Below are positions 1 to 9,090 of a stretch of 41,591 nt of DNA, piece after piece. Position numbers and translations under genes: made by a program. The stretch is taken from NCBI GenBank assembly GCA_017887445.1, contig JAGHIA010000119.1:1-41591 (forward strand), written 5' to 3'. Source of the DNA: Fusicatenibacter sp. (GTDB lineage: Bacteria; Bacillota; Clostridia; Lachnospirales; Lachnospiraceae). The notes beneath the pieces are model-generated. The model did not search any database and was not told the DNA's origin. It was given only the letters and a program-made list of their open reading frames with translations. Within the stretch, counting starts at the first letter, position 1. Each line of letters starts with the position of its first letter.

Positions 1-1382
1 ATCGTCTTCAGGATGATCTTGATATCAAGACCGAAGTTCCACTCGCGGATATATTTTTCATCCAGCCGGACCACCTCTTCGAAATCGGTGATGTTGCTCC
101 GGCCGCTTACCTGCCACATGCCGGTGAGGCCGGGTTTGGTGGCCATGCGGATCCGATGTCTTGGGGAGTATTTCTCCCATTCATCGAGGGTTGGCGGCCT
201 TGTGCCAACCATGCTCATATCCCCTTTCAGGACATTCAGGAACTGCGGAAACTCGTCGATGGATGATTTCCGGATAAAATGTCCGATTCCCTTGATGATC
301 CTCGGGTCGTCGTCCATTTTGAACATCATGCCGTCTTTGACTTTGTTCTGTTTCATCAGTTCTTCTTTCCGAGCCTCCGCGTCCATATACATGCTGCGGA
401 ATTTGTAAATCTTAAACTTTCTTCCGTTTTTGCCGATCCTCCACTGCGAGAAGAAGATCGGGCCCGGAGATTTGATGTAGATCATCGGCGCGACAAACAC
501 AAACAGGATTCCGGTGATGATACAGCCGACCAATCCGCCCGCCAGGTCCATCATCCGTTTTAAGATCACCTGCTCGCTGGACAGAACGTTGACCGAACTT
601 GTGATCACCATGTAGCCGGCAAGCTTCTGCACAAACCGGTTGGTGTTCTGGAAATCCTCCATTTTCGCCATGCGCAGGTGTACCGTGATGCCCATCTCTT
701 CGCACAGATTTATCATCTCTGTGGGGAGGTCAAGCCGCTCCGGCAGATTGAAAAATACCTCGTCCACCCATTCACGGCAGAGATATTCTTCCGCTGTCGC
801 CGCGTCGGCCACCACCGGGACACCTTCGTAGGACCAGCCCGTCCGGCTCTCGTCCATCAGGATGAGTCCCGTAAGCTTCAGTCCGTAGTAGTTATTTCCC
901 CGGATATTCTTTACGACACCTTCCGCCATGTCTGAGGAGGTTACGATCACAAAAGACCTCTCGCCTCTTTCGCTGAGATGTTTCTGCACGTATCGCTTCC
1001 ACAGAAGCCTGCAGGTATAACTAATCACTGCGTAAAGAACCCAGAAGCCGACAAACACCAGCCTGGAAAGATTGTAAGCGTCTTTCAGCAGGTAAAGAAT
1101 CAGCAGCGTTCCAATGGCAACTTCAGAAGTGTGCAGCACGGTGGAACTCAGTTCTTTGAGATAACCTCTTTTCAGAACATTGGCGTATGTGGAACATATA
1201 ATACTGATCAGGATGTCCATCATAAAAAGCCACACTGCCGTATGGGAATAGATCCTGTCATAATAAGGGAAGCCGCCGTGTCTAAATAATGCCGCCAGGA
1301 AAAACGCGAGCTGTACGCAGAACAGATCAATGATTATAAAGTCAAAATGCTTAAACCATCCTTCGCTTGATCTTCGATACAT
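1..1382 (-). CDS. Exopolysaccharide polyprenyl glycosylphosphotransferase (3'-truncated)
   Basis: Transfers a sugar-1-phosphate to undecaprenyl phosphate at the membrane, the first step of capsule or exopolysaccharide unit assembly (bacterial sugar transferase, WbaP/CpsE type). The 460 visible codons show four N-terminal membrane helices, a nucleotide-binding-like middle, a fifth helix at MMDLAGGLVGCIITG, then the catalytic domain with KFRSMYMDAE, RKSSIDEFPQ, GDMSMVGTRP and PGLTGMWQVSGRS. The frame is still open at base 1, so only a short C-terminus is missing. The start at 1382 is chosen because GAGGGG lies about 10 nt upstream; the ATG at 1392 is in another frame. It is probably the first gene of a polysaccharide operon continuing leftwards. 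The sugar cannot be read from sequence. Confidence 0.92.
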   Translation of the reverse strand, partial: MYRRSSEGWFKHFDFIIIDLFCVQLAFFLAALFRHGGFPYYDRIYSHTAVWLFMMDILISIICSTYANVLKRGYLKELSSTVLHTSEVAIGTLLILYLLKDAYNLSRLVFVGFWVLYAVISYTCRLLWKRYVQKHLSERGERSFVIVTSSDMAEGVVKNIRGNNYYGLKLTGLILMDESRTGWSYEGVPVVADAATAEEYLCREWVDEVFFNLPERLDLPTEMINLCEEMGITVHLRMAKMEDFQNTNRFVQKLAGYMVITSSVNVLSSEQVILKRMMDLAGGLVGCIITGILFVFVAPMIYIKSPGPIFFSQWRIGKNGRKFKIYKFRSMYMDAEARKEELMKQNKVKDGMMFKMDDDPRIIKGIGHFIRKSSIDEFPQFLNVLKGDMSMVGTRPPTLDEWEKYSPRHRIRMATKPGLTGMWQVSGRSNITDFEEVVRLDEKYIREWNFGLDIKIILKT

Positions 1383-1471
1383 ATCTGTACATTTCCCCTC
1401 ACTTTATCTCTGATAATTTCAGCGCTCCACTGCACGGGCTGATCTTCGTAATAGCACCCTGGATGTCATTA

Positions 1472-1546
1472 ACAATTCGAGGCTTCGAATTGCTGTTTGC
1501 TTTTTTAGTCACATTATATATTATACTTTAGACCCGTAAAAATCAA
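1472..1546 (-). promoter_or_regulatory. Promoter and leader hairpin of the sugar transferase gene
   Basis: On the minus strand an AT-rich block reading TATAATATATAATG (1513-1526) lies downstream of TTGATT (1541-1546), giving a plausible sigma-A promoter. The leader would be about 120 nt and holds a 9-bp hairpin, CAATTCGA-N-TTCGAATTG, around 1472-1491. Leader hairpins before polysaccharide operons can be targets of antitermination factors, but nothing here proves that role. The rest of 1547-1795 is AT-rich and I see no supported gene in it. Confidence 0.4.
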
Positions 1547-1795
1547 TGGTAATTTAAGAAAAACGTGTGTTTTCGGTAAGAAAGTAAAATTTCCTGTATG
1601 TTTTTCCGACTATTTATATCTATTTTTTTCTCTGTCCAATTTTCTGTCCACACATAAAATCTTGTAGATTCGGTGATTTCCGCGCATTTCCGTAATTTTA
1701 GTCTTTCCATTATTTTGAAAAAAATGTCTGACATAGACTCTGACAGGTAAATTTTAGATTATTTCCAGAAATATGTAGAAATGGAAGCTTTCAGT

Positions 1796-1882
1796 AAAAA
1801 AACAGCTGTAAAACAAAGAATATTCGCATAACAGTCCATCACGCTGAACTGCTGCATATTCAATATTTTACAGCTGTTTTTT
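1796..1882 (-). terminator. Terminator-like inverted repeat after the GGDEF/EAL gene
   Basis: AAACAGCTGTAAAA at about 1799-1813 is mirrored by TTTTACAGCTGTTT at 1866-1880. On the minus strand the right-hand arm is followed by seven T residues, as in an intrinsic terminator, although the loop is long (about 50 nt, itself partly paired). The opposite strand also ends in a T run, so it may act in both directions. Confidence 0.5.
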
Positions 1883-1883
1883 C

Positions 1884-1941
1884 GTAACCGTTCACCCAGG
1901 TCTGTACATTCACTGCACAGACCACAGGAAAACGTAACGCA
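1884..1941 (+). repeat. Partial copy of the mosaic intergenic repeat
   Basis: Begins GTAACCGTTCACCC and contains the hairpin GGTCTGTACATTCACTGCACAGACC split as GGTCTGT / ACAGACC, followed by GGAAAACGTAACGCAT. This matches the left half of the 133-bp copies at 30739 and 40696. The right half is not recognisable here. Confidence 0.65.
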
Positions 1942-1998
1942 TATGGTTGCGATTAGAATTCCACGCAACGTGGGGCGTGTGACTGCAGGAATGAAGGT

Positions 1999-4320
1999 TC
2001 AAGCCTGCTCTAATAGTTTCTCAAACTCCTCTGCCGGCATGGGCCGGTAATAATAATACCCCTGCGCCGCAGCGACGCCGTGTTTTTTCAGGTACTCATA
2101 CTGTCGCTCTGTCTCCACGCCTTCCGCGATCATTTTCATATGAAGCGATTTCGCAAGTGCGATGGTTGCTTCCAGGATTTTTTCCGCCCGTTCCTCGCCG
2201 ATTCCCCAGACGAATTCGCAGTCCAGCTTCAGGACGTCAAACTCCAGTTCCTGCAGCGACAGCAGGGAGGAATAGCCGGTGCCGAAATCGTCCAGCAGAA
2301 CGGTAAATCCCTCTGCGTGGAGCGCTTGGATGGCCCGCTTCAGCAGTTCCATATCCCTGGCAGCGTATGTCTCCGTCACCTCAAACTGGATATCCCCCGC
2401 CGACAGCTGCTTTTCCTGCAGATATTTCCCGGACTCCCGCGCAAAATTTTCAGAATACAGATAGGTTCGCGAAAGATTTACGGAAACAGGAACGGTTTGC
2501 AGCTTCTTTTCTTTCCACTGCCGGAAGCGCTCACACACGCCGTCCATCACCGCGCGGTCTACCTTCTCAATAAATCCATTGGTCTCAAAAAATGGAACAA
2601 AATCTCCTGGCAAAACCAGCGTGCCGTCCTGTTTCTGCCAGCGCACCAGCGCCTCCGCGCCGCAGATCCGCCCTGTTTTCAGATCCACCTTCGGCTGAAA
2701 CCAGGGGACAAATTCATGTCTTTTCAGCGCCAGATGCATCTCGTCTTCGTAACGTTTGTTTTTTAGCTGGCGTTCCTTCATCTCCTCGGAACTGAAGCAG
2801 TAGGCTGTCGTATGCCCGCCTTTCAGTGTCTGGGCGGCAAGCATGGCGCTGCCGCAGAGCTGCTCGATTGTCAGCGTATCCACCGCGCTGCGTTCCTCCT
2901 GATGGATCTCATGCACGCCTACCGCCGTCTGAAAATGGATATTTTCCATATTCGCAGACAGATTTTCCAGACTTATGCACAGCCGTTCCAGCCTTTTTCG
3001 CAGTTCTTCTCTGTCTCTGTACAGCCACAGAACCAAAAAACGGTCTGCAGTACGGTGCCCCACGACCTCTCCGTCTGTGCTGTTCTCCAAAAGTATCTGC
3101 TCCAGTCTGCGGATTGTATCGTTTCCGGCTTCCACACCCAGCAGTTCATTGATCATCTTGAAGCGATTAATGTCCACAGCCAGTATCGCTGCCTGTGCTT
3201 CTTTCTGGCTCCGGAGCACGCTGACCGCATCCAGGAGAAAGCAGGTATTGTTTTTTCCTCCTGTCAGCGGATCCACATAGGCGTAATATTCCAGCCGGCG
3301 GTTCTGATTTCTCTGCTGCCACAAAATCAGGCCTGCGCCCACGCAGAACGCAAAGCCGATAAACGCGCACAGCATTTTTGTACTGTCTATGATCGGTTCA
3401 TACCGCTCCATGGCTGCCTGCACAGGCACTACGGTCACCACATACCAATCGTTGATGTTCATGGGGCGGTAGTAGGCATACTTCATTTCCTCCGTGAAAT
3501 AGGAAATACTTCCCTCCTGCCGGCGCTGCATATCCCGGCTCATCTGCTCCAGCTGCGACCGGTCCTGCTCCGGATCCGCTCCCATCCCCTCCAGCAGGTT
3601 CTTGTAGTAATCATTCTCCGCGATCATGATCTGCCCGGAGGAATCCGTCACATAGGAATAACTGTTTTTGTCAAACGGCGCGGAAAACAGGCCGGTAAAC
3701 TTCTGCGTCTGATACACCGCGAAAATAGCGCCGCTGTTTTCTCCGTTTACAACGATCGGAGCCGTGTAGAGGTTCACGCGCAGACCGCTTTCGCTGTCTG
3801 TCATGGTAGGACTGACACCCACCTGCCCCTTCACTGCCTGCTGTAAAAACTCCTGGTCCAGAAAATCGTATGTCCTGCCGTCCGCGCTCCATGAGGTTCC
3901 GTCCGGCAGGATGATCCCCACAGATTCAAAATCATACAGTTCTATCAGCGGTTCCAGCGTCTCCAGGGCTTCCTGCTGTCCGTCCTGCAGCGGATGTTTA
4001 TACTGCGCCGCAATCCGCTGGAAAAGCGTCAGTTTGTTGTTGATCTCATACTCCAGCATTCTGGCATTTCGCTCTGAGGCGTCTTTCAGGATCTGCCTGG
4101 CCTGATGTTCTGTGGTTTTGCTGACTCTTTCCGCGTAGGAAAACAGCGCGGCGGCGGACAGAAGACCAATCAGCATCAGTCCGGCTCCCCATGCCAGGTA
4201 TCTGCGTCTTCTTTCACTTCCGCTCCCATATATATGTCCCGGGTCCATCAGCGGATCTCTCCTGCTGTGACGGTAATCTTTTTTCTGTTTTTTACACTTA
4301 TATTCTGTATTTCTGTCCAT
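1999..4320 (-). CDS. Membrane sensor with degenerate GGDEF and active-looking EAL domain
   Basis: Predicted cyclic-di-GMP phosphodiesterase at the cytoplasmic membrane. Two membrane helices (about residues 41-64 and 318-340) flank an extracellular Cache-like sensor region. A GGDEF-type domain follows (about 350-510), but its signature site reads RTADRF instead of GGDEF, so cyclase activity is unlikely. The EAL domain (about 535-770) keeps the metal and catalytic motifs: EALVRW, VNLSR, FEVTET, LLDDFGTGYSSLL, LKLD and AEGVET. The frame is open back to 4398. I prefer ATG 4320, with GGAG 9 nt upstream; ATG 4248, preceded by AGGAG, is an alternative. No operon partner is obvious. Confidence 0.9.
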   Translation of the reverse strand: MDRNTEYKCKKQKKDYRHSRRDPLMDPGHIYGSGSERRRRYLAWGAGLMLIGLLSAAALFSYAERVSKTTEHQARQILKDASERNARMLEYEINNKLTLFQRIAAQYKHPLQDGQQEALETLEPLIELYDFESVGIILPDGTSWSADGRTYDFLDQEFLQQAVKGQVGVSPTMTDSESGLRVNLYTAPIVVNGENSGAIFAVYQTQKFTGLFSAPFDKNSYSYVTDSSGQIMIAENDYYKNLLEGMGADPEQDRSQLEQMSRDMQRRQEGSISYFTEEMKYAYYRPMNINDWYVVTVVPVQAAMERYEPIIDSTKMLCAFIGFAFCVGAGLILWQQRNQNRRLEYYAYVDPLTGGKNNTCFLLDAVSVLRSQKEAQAAILAVDINRFKMINELLGVEAGNDTIRRLEQILLENSTDGEVVGHRTADRFLVLWLYRDREELRKRLERLCISLENLSANMENIHFQTAVGVHEIHQEERSAVDTLTIEQLCGSAMLAAQTLKGGHTTAYCFSSEEMKERQLKNKRYEDEMHLALKRHEFVPWFQPKVDLKTGRICGAEALVRWQKQDGTLVLPGDFVPFFETNGFIEKVDRAVMDGVCERFRQWKEKKLQTVPVSVNLSRTYLYSENFARESGKYLQEKQLSAGDIQFEVTETYAARDMELLKRAIQALHAEGFTVLLDDFGTGYSSLLSLQELEFDVLKLDCEFVWGIGEERAEKILEATIALAKSLHMKMIAEGVETERQYEYLKKHGVAAAQGYYYYRPMPAEEFEKLLEQA

Positions 4321-4612
4321 AAGCAGTTTCTCCATAGTTTGTGAGCAAGTTTCCCGCAAAGCAGGGCATGCAGCTTGCAGGAATAAATTTCCAAACACAT
4401 GCGGACACGCTCCCGATTGTGTTTGCGTAAATTTCCTTCCCCTGAAAGCTTGTCACACTTTTTTCTTTTTATGTCTTTCCGTACAAGAAGCTTAATTTTT
4501 TCTTTTTCAGATACCAAAAAGTCCCAGAATCTCTCCGCGCATATTTCTGACAAAAAGATTGCTGGTCAGCTTTTGGAACAAATTCCGACACGCGGGTTGT
4601 AATACATGATAA

Positions 4613-4643
4613 GGCCGCTTCTGGGACATTCCCGGAAGCGGCC
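4613..4643 (-). terminator. Strong hairpin downstream of the Rpn-family gene
   Basis: GGCCGCTTC / GAAGCGGCC arms enclose a second stem GGGA-cat-TCCC. The gene at 4663-5553 ends 20 nt before it. The minus-strand tail (TTATC) is only weakly T-rich, so termination is plausible but not certain. Confidence 0.5.
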
Positions 4644-4662
4644 TGAAATAAAAAAGAAGCAT

Positions 4663-5553
4663 TTATGATTTTGCAGGAGAAGCGGAAAGCCACTGCTTGA
4701 CCGTATCAATATTGGTATCGACCGCCTGCGCAATCTGCTCAATAGATAATCCCATGTTCTTTAAGATATAAGTGGTTTTTTTTGCTTGCTCTGCACGTCC
4801 TTCTTTTCGTCCTTCCTGGCGGCCTTCTCGACGGCCTTTGAGTTCGATTCTATCCAAAACATCGCACATATTATGGATACCTCCTTCCGCATCGCTATTA
4901 TATGCTTCTTCAAATCTCTGGTCATTTGACATTACACTGAGCAACTGCAAGGTTTCCTGAACGTGTGTTAAGGCGCGTGGTTCAGGATCATAGTCATTTT
5001 TCTCGCGTTTTTGAACAAAATAGTCCGCAACAACCCGGAAATCACTCTGAAACATTTCTACCTGTTCATGTGTCAGATATGCCACCTCAAACAGATTTAT
5101 TTTGTAATCATTCACATATGGCTCAAATTCTGGCGGAATATCAAGCCTTTCCTTAAGGCTCAAAGGTTGATCCCAATGTTTGTTATAGCCAAAATACAGC
5201 ACCAAAGTCACAACAGGATAACGACTGCCGCCAACATGATCTGCCAACAACTGCGCCCGATATTCGGCTCCGTCATACCCCATGACACGCAATGTCATAT
5301 CCGGATCCGGATTCGTCTGGTTTTCAAAACCTACACATGCGATCCGGATATTCCCTTTTTTCCATCGTTTGGCTACATCTCTTTCTATTTCATGGATTTT
5401 ACCGTCTGCTTTATAGTATGACCGTGGCGCCTGATCTTCAAGTTCATCGGGCGCTAAAATCTTTTCTCCATTGAACAAAAGAACATTGACGATATCTGAA
5501 AATACATCATTATAGGATTCCAGAATCTTTTCTGTGATATCCTTCTTCCCCAA
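4663..5553 (-). CDS. Rpn-family recombination-promoting nuclease / putative transposase
   Basis: 296 aa. It resembles the Rpn/transposase_31 proteins (PD-(D/E)XK fold) that are abundant in Lachnospiraceae: an N-terminal region with conserved aromatic and charged blocks, a GFENQT motif where the family has its nuclease-core Glu/Gln, then a highly charged segment (GRREGRQEGRKEGRAEQ, about 241-257) and a C-terminal helix-turn-helix-like stretch (LSIEQIAQAVDTNIDTVKQWL). The start appears to be TTG at 5553, preceded by AAGGTGGTGATATT. Characterised Rpn proteins promote RecA-independent recombination; the function here is inferred from family resemblance. It is not part of a visible insertion sequence. 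Confidence 0.8.
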   Translation of the reverse strand: MGKKDITEKILESYNDVFSDIVNVLLFNGEKILAPDELEDQAPRSYYKADGKIHEIERDVAKRWKKGNIRIACVGFENQTNPDPDMTLRVMGYDGAEYRAQLLADHVGGSRYPVVTLVLYFGYNKHWDQPLSLKERLDIPPEFEPYVNDYKINLFEVAYLTHEQVEMFQSDFRVVADYFVQKREKNDYDPEPRALTHVQETLQLLSVMSNDQRFEEAYNSDAEGGIHNMCDVLDRIELKGRREGRQEGRKEGRAEQAKKTTYILKNMGLSIEQIAQAVDTNIDTVKQWLSASPAKS

Positions 5554-5609
5554 AATATCACCACCTTTACATGTAGGAAGGACATATAAATTACTATCCT
5601 TGTTTTTTC

Positions 5610-5638
5610 ATGTTACCACAGGACGGTAAGCTAGTCAA
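5610..5638 (-). promoter_or_regulatory. Sigma-A-like promoter of the Rpn-family gene
   Basis: On the minus strand TTGACT (5638-5633) and TAACAT (5615-5610) are separated by 17 nt, about 60 nt before the TTG start at 5553. Confidence 0.55.
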
Positions 5639-5710
5639 TAAAACAGAAATAAACCTCATTTGTAACTGTTATGAACTGTTACCGACTCTTGGAAATATTT
5701 GAAAAAATAC

Positions 5711-5739
5711 TTGCATCGAAATCTATCATATGTTAAAAT
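5711..5739 (+). promoter_or_regulatory. Promoter of tRNA-Phe
   Basis: TTGCAT (5711-5716), 17-nt spacer and TAAAAT (5734-5739), ending 20 nt before the tRNA. Good match to a sigma-A promoter. Confidence 0.7.
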
Positions 5740-5759
5740 AAGACCTGTCGTTAAGACAT

Positions 5760-5832
<73 letters not shown>

Positions 5833-5843
5833 TTGAACGATTG

Positions 5844-5882
5844 CCCGAACCCCTCTAAAATCAAGGGTTTCGGGATTTTTTT
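5844..5882 (+). terminator. Intrinsic terminator of tRNA-Phe
   Basis: CCCGAACCC pairs with GGGTTTCGGG (one bulged base), followed by ATTTTTTTG. It lies 11 nt after the tRNA. Confidence 0.85.
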
Positions 5883-5894
5883 GCTACTTATGAG

Positions 5895-6007
5895 GCGGTT
5901 ATAGGGAACTATTCAGCTGGCTGAATAGTTCCCTATAACCGCTCAGCCTTTCTGAGCTATTACACGCTTCGCGATGCACAGAAACTGTATTTCATGCAGT
6001 TTCGTGC
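5895..6007 (-). repeat. Mosaic intergenic repeat with a perfect 23-bp-arm palindrome
   Basis: 5895-5917 and 5920-5942 are perfect inverted arms (23 bp, 2-nt spacer) ending in ATTCAGC / GCTGAAT. Beyond it lie GCTCAG/CTGAGC (5941-5957) and GCACAGAAACTG / CAGTTTCGTGC arms (5976-6007). Read on the minus strand, the order hairpin, GCGAAGCG core, terminal ATTCAGC palindrome repeats at 37034-37129. The remaining bases to 6083 show no gene. Confidence 0.7.
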
Positions 6008-6083
6008 TGCCCTCCTCCAATGCGGTTGCGGCGTTTTCGGTAATTCCCTCTGTGGTACGGATGGAAGCGCTTAGACTTCCTAG

Positions 6084-6142
6084 TTTGAACCTCCCTTTCC
6101 CGCAGTCTGACGCGTACAGACTGCGGGAAAGAGAGGTTCAAA
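6084..6142. repeat. Palindromic repeat P, copy 1, at the 3' edge of the thirteen-gene operon
   Basis: 26-bp arms (6084-6109 and 6117-6142, one mismatch) around a 7-nt loop ACGCGTA. The arms begin TTTGAACCTC and end CAGTCTG. The same design, with loop AAGCGTA, lies at 25414-25464. It is 6 nt after the last operon gene and may also act as a terminator hairpin, although it lacks a T run. Confidence 0.8.
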
Positions 6143-6148
6143 TACCCT

Positions 6149-7798
6149 CTAATAATACTCGATATTTCTCCGGCATTCTTCAAAAAAATCTTCGGCATCA
6201 CAGCTGTAAGTTCCATCTCCGTTTTTGTGGATACATGAAATCTTTTTTTCCCTGGCTCCTCCGTATTCGGCGATCTTCCACTGACGCGCAAGCCCTTTGG
6301 GTGGATACAGATACGCCCCTCCGGAATCCCGCTCGTATTTTGGCGGATTTTCAAACAGAATTGGTCCCTTCCTGCCGCCGCCCGGCCCGGTGACGATCTC
6401 CACATGTTCCATAGCCGGAAAGAACTCCGCCGGAAACACGGAAACGATAAAGCTCGACGGCAGAAGGCGTTCTCTCGTCTGTGATAAAAAGACGCTGATC
6501 ACCTCGCCGAACTCGCCGAAATAGAATTCCTTCTGGGGCAGGAGATATTTGTTAATCAGTACATCCAACCGGGTCCATGCCCAGTTTTGATGCTCCGGAA
6601 GGACATGGATCGCTTCCATCCAATATTCCGCCCCGCTTTCCGGCTTCTGCCACTGGAACAGAAACAGCCACATTCCTGACGGCCGCATCAGCAGATACAG
6701 TGTGTTTCGTCCGTCTGCCTGTTCCGGATGGAAATACCCCCAGATACGGCACGCATGAGAATAAAGCTGAAGGAAAAGACGCTCATCTTCGTCCCGATAA
6801 CATGCTGCGACGCCGCACTGATCCAGTGATACCGATATCCGTTCAAACACCAAACCATGCTTTTCATCCCAGATCTCCCGACGTTCCATGGGCATTCTCC
6901 GGTGTTCCTGCAGCCGTTCCCGCAGTCTCCACACGGGAGCAAATCCATATCTGTCCGCTTTTTTCTCCATTATGATCTGAAATTCCTGAAGTTCTGAAAG
7001 CCGGAAGGCATCGCCACAATCTGCCAGACATCCCTCCTCCCAGCGTATAACCTCTTGGTCCTTCCCGTCACGGCACACAATGTCCGCCCAATAGTAACCG
7101 TCTTTTTTTCTCTGGAATATGAGAGAAAAGCGGACGCAATCTGCTTCCGGGAAACCTGCATAAAAGATTTCCTTTTCCCTATACTCCTTTTTCTCGTCCC
7201 CCATCGCGTACCACCGATCGGCAGCCGCGCCTGTAAAAACATACGGATCGCGGCCATACAAGAAAGAAAACATCCGGTCCGCAGCCCGGGTCTCCGCCAC
7301 CATATTGAGGAAAGAATAATCATATCCCTGAAACGCATCCAGAAGTTCTTTGGTACCCCATGCAAGTTCCTCCTCTTTCAGCGGAAGCTCAACGGATGTC
7401 TGCGCAAACGGCCGCGCGTTGGTTTCCTCAAAAATCATATACAGCTCCTGCAGGCTGCTTCCATACAGTTCCTGGATCAGAAACGGAAGCGCCCTCCAGA
7501 AACGGCCGCTTTTCTCCTTCGGGCAGGCCAATCCCTCCAGCGCGTAAATATTCCGCCCGCCGATGTCAAAGCGCCCGGTAAAATATGTCCAGGCAAGCAT
7601 GCAGTAATTCCGCTTTGCACAAAAGAAAAAGTTGCATGCTACACCAGACTCAAAAACACTGCGGTTTCCAGGGTTTTCAACCGCCGACAACAGCGGACCA
7701 ACGCTCTCGCTCACAGAATCGTCTACATAAGAAGGCCGGAAAAACCATGTATAATCATCGTTTCGTGTCCTTGTCATCAATAGGACGTCAAATTCCAT
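6149..7798 (-). CDS. Unknown protein, last gene of the GTPase/SEDS operon
   Basis: 549 aa, soluble, no signal peptide or membrane helix, rich in Trp, Tyr and Phe. I do not recognise a domain with confidence. The N-terminus (MEFDVLLMTRTRNDDYTW, then a stretch ending YALEGLACP) faintly recalls the opening of the GAP1-like protein at 13853-16954 (a short beta strand, then a segment on opening or testing a record), so a divergent GAP1 N-terminal module is possible. The start at 7798 has GAGGG 7 nt upstream and lies 10 nt after the GTPase stop; an open frame continues upstream to 7957 but would overlap the GTPase by 149 nt. Probably translated as part of the operon. Confidence 0.75.
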   Translation of the reverse strand: MEFDVLLMTRTRNDDYTWFFRPSYVDDSVSESVGPLLSAVENPGNRSVFESGVACNFFFCAKRNYCMLAWTYFTGRFDIGGRNIYALEGLACPKEKSGRFWRALPFLIQELYGSSLQELYMIFEETNARPFAQTSVELPLKEEELAWGTKELLDAFQGYDYSFLNMVAETRAADRMFSFLYGRDPYVFTGAAADRWYAMGDEKKEYREKEIFYAGFPEADCVRFSLIFQRKKDGYYWADIVCRDGKDQEVIRWEEGCLADCGDAFRLSELQEFQIIMEKKADRYGFAPVWRLRERLQEHRRMPMERREIWDEKHGLVFERISVSLDQCGVAACYRDEDERLFLQLYSHACRIWGYFHPEQADGRNTLYLLMRPSGMWLFLFQWQKPESGAEYWMEAIHVLPEHQNWAWTRLDVLINKYLLPQKEFYFGEFGEVISVFLSQTRERLLPSSFIVSVFPAEFFPAMEHVEIVTGPGGGRKGPILFENPPKYERDSGGAYLYPPKGLARQWKIAEYGGAREKKISCIHKNGDGTYSCDAEDFFEECRRNIEYY

Positions 7799-7808
7799 AC
7801 CTTTTCCC

Positions 7809-9077
7809 TCATTTTTTATCGTATACATAATTCCGTTCCAGTTCATCCAGACAGAACCTGTTGATATTCTCGATATATTCCGCAATTTTTTCAGTCTCAT
7901 CGCGTTTTCTCTGGATCCTGTCTCCAAGCTCTTCCCACTGCTCTTTGATCTCCGCATTCAGGACTGGGACACGACCACGGAATTTTCTCGCTTTCTCCTG
8001 TATCTCACTCTGCCTTCCGGACAGTTCTTCCATCTCCTCAGTCAGTCTCTGCTCTTGTTTCAGCAGGATATCGCGGCAGGCATACAGAATGGCGCCGTCC
8101 ACGTTGATCGGATTTGGCGTTGCACCTCTTATGATTTGTGATACCCAGGTCCCTTCCACCTTTCTTTCCTCTGTCACTCCCTCACCGACTGCAGACACCG
8201 GTATGATTGCGAACGAGCGACACTGGTTTCGGATCCCCTGGCAAATTTCCGACGCTTTTTCGCACAATCCTTTATAGTGATCTCTCTTATCTGCTTCGCA
8301 CACCCCAGCATGATCGATTTTTGTGATAACAGCCAGAACCCGCTTTTCCTTGCTGCCATCTCCCAGAATTTCGTTGAAAATCAATTGGAACGTCCCTATC
8401 TTGCATCTTGTGTACCGCTCATTTGAGTCCCCACTCTGGCTAAGTTCTACAGCATCCAAAAACAGAAGCAGGTAATCACTTCTCGTAAGCTGCTCACGGA
8501 ACATTTCTCTGTCTCTTTCCTCTCTGCTTTGCCTTTGGGCACCTGGCACGATATCTGTCATAAACTGTCCACGATAATCGATAAATTCAAAATCACAATA
8601 TTTTTCTGATTTTCCTCCTTTCGATTCCTGCAGCGACATTCCATAAATTGTTGTCTGGCTTGTACCGGTAGGAAAATCCTGCACTGTGCCATCCGCTCTT
8701 ACCATAGCGATATTTTCAATAGAAGCGTATCCTTCTTCCCTGCCATACCGGGCATCCATCGCCATATGTAGCACCGTTCTGGGCTGCAAAAACATTTTCT
8801 GATAGATTGCTGACAAAAACACGGTCTTTCCAACGGTGGAACTTCCGAGCATGGTGATCCGAATCGTCTTATCATCCAGATCCTCCGCGGTCATCTTATG
8901 ATCAGCCGTCTCATGGTCGTCCATTTCATCCGATGTTTCCCGCCATTTTCTTCCTGCTTTTTCTCCGTCCTTATCCGATGTATCAAAACGTTCCTCCCAC
9001 TGATCAGAAACGTCCTGAAGTTTCTCCAGAAAGGAACCTATTCTGTCTCTGAACGTACTTTCCTTTTTTTCACCCAT
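7809..9077 (-). CDS. TRAFAC-like GTPase with C-terminal coiled coil
   Basis: 422 aa. A charged N-terminal arm (1-70) precedes a GTPase domain with P-loop GSSTVGKT (78-85), switch II DYRG (167-170), specificity motif TKID (252-255) and a SAVG G5-like motif. The last 80 residues form a long charged coiled coil. All nucleotide-binding motifs are present, so it should bind and hydrolyse GTP. It is one of two P-loop GTPases in this operon (the other at 16954-18663), as in the predicted 'double-GTPase' systems with GAP1 partners. ATG 9077 has GGAG 7 nt upstream. Exact family assignment is inference. Confidence 0.85.
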   Translation of the reverse strand: MGEKKESTFRDRIGSFLEKLQDVSDQWEERFDTSDKDGEKAGRKWRETSDEMDDHETADHKMTAEDLDDKTIRITMLGSSTVGKTVFLSAIYQKMFLQPRTVLHMAMDARYGREEGYASIENIAMVRADGTVQDFPTGTSQTTIYGMSLQESKGGKSEKYCDFEFIDYRGQFMTDIVPGAQRQSREERDREMFREQLTRSDYLLLFLDAVELSQSGDSNERYTRCKIGTFQLIFNEILGDGSKEKRVLAVITKIDHAGVCEADKRDHYKGLCEKASEICQGIRNQCRSFAIIPVSAVGEGVTEERKVEGTWVSQIIRGATPNPINVDGAILYACRDILLKQEQRLTEEMEELSGRQSEIQEKARKFRGRVPVLNAEIKEQWEELGDRIQRKRDETEKIAEYIENINRFCLDELERNYVYDKK

Positions 9078-9090
9078 AGTATTTCTCCAT

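Noticed and set aside
1543-1734. 63-codon minus-strand frame upstream of the sugar transferase
   Set aside because: AT-rich, overlaps the promoter, no ribosome binding site.
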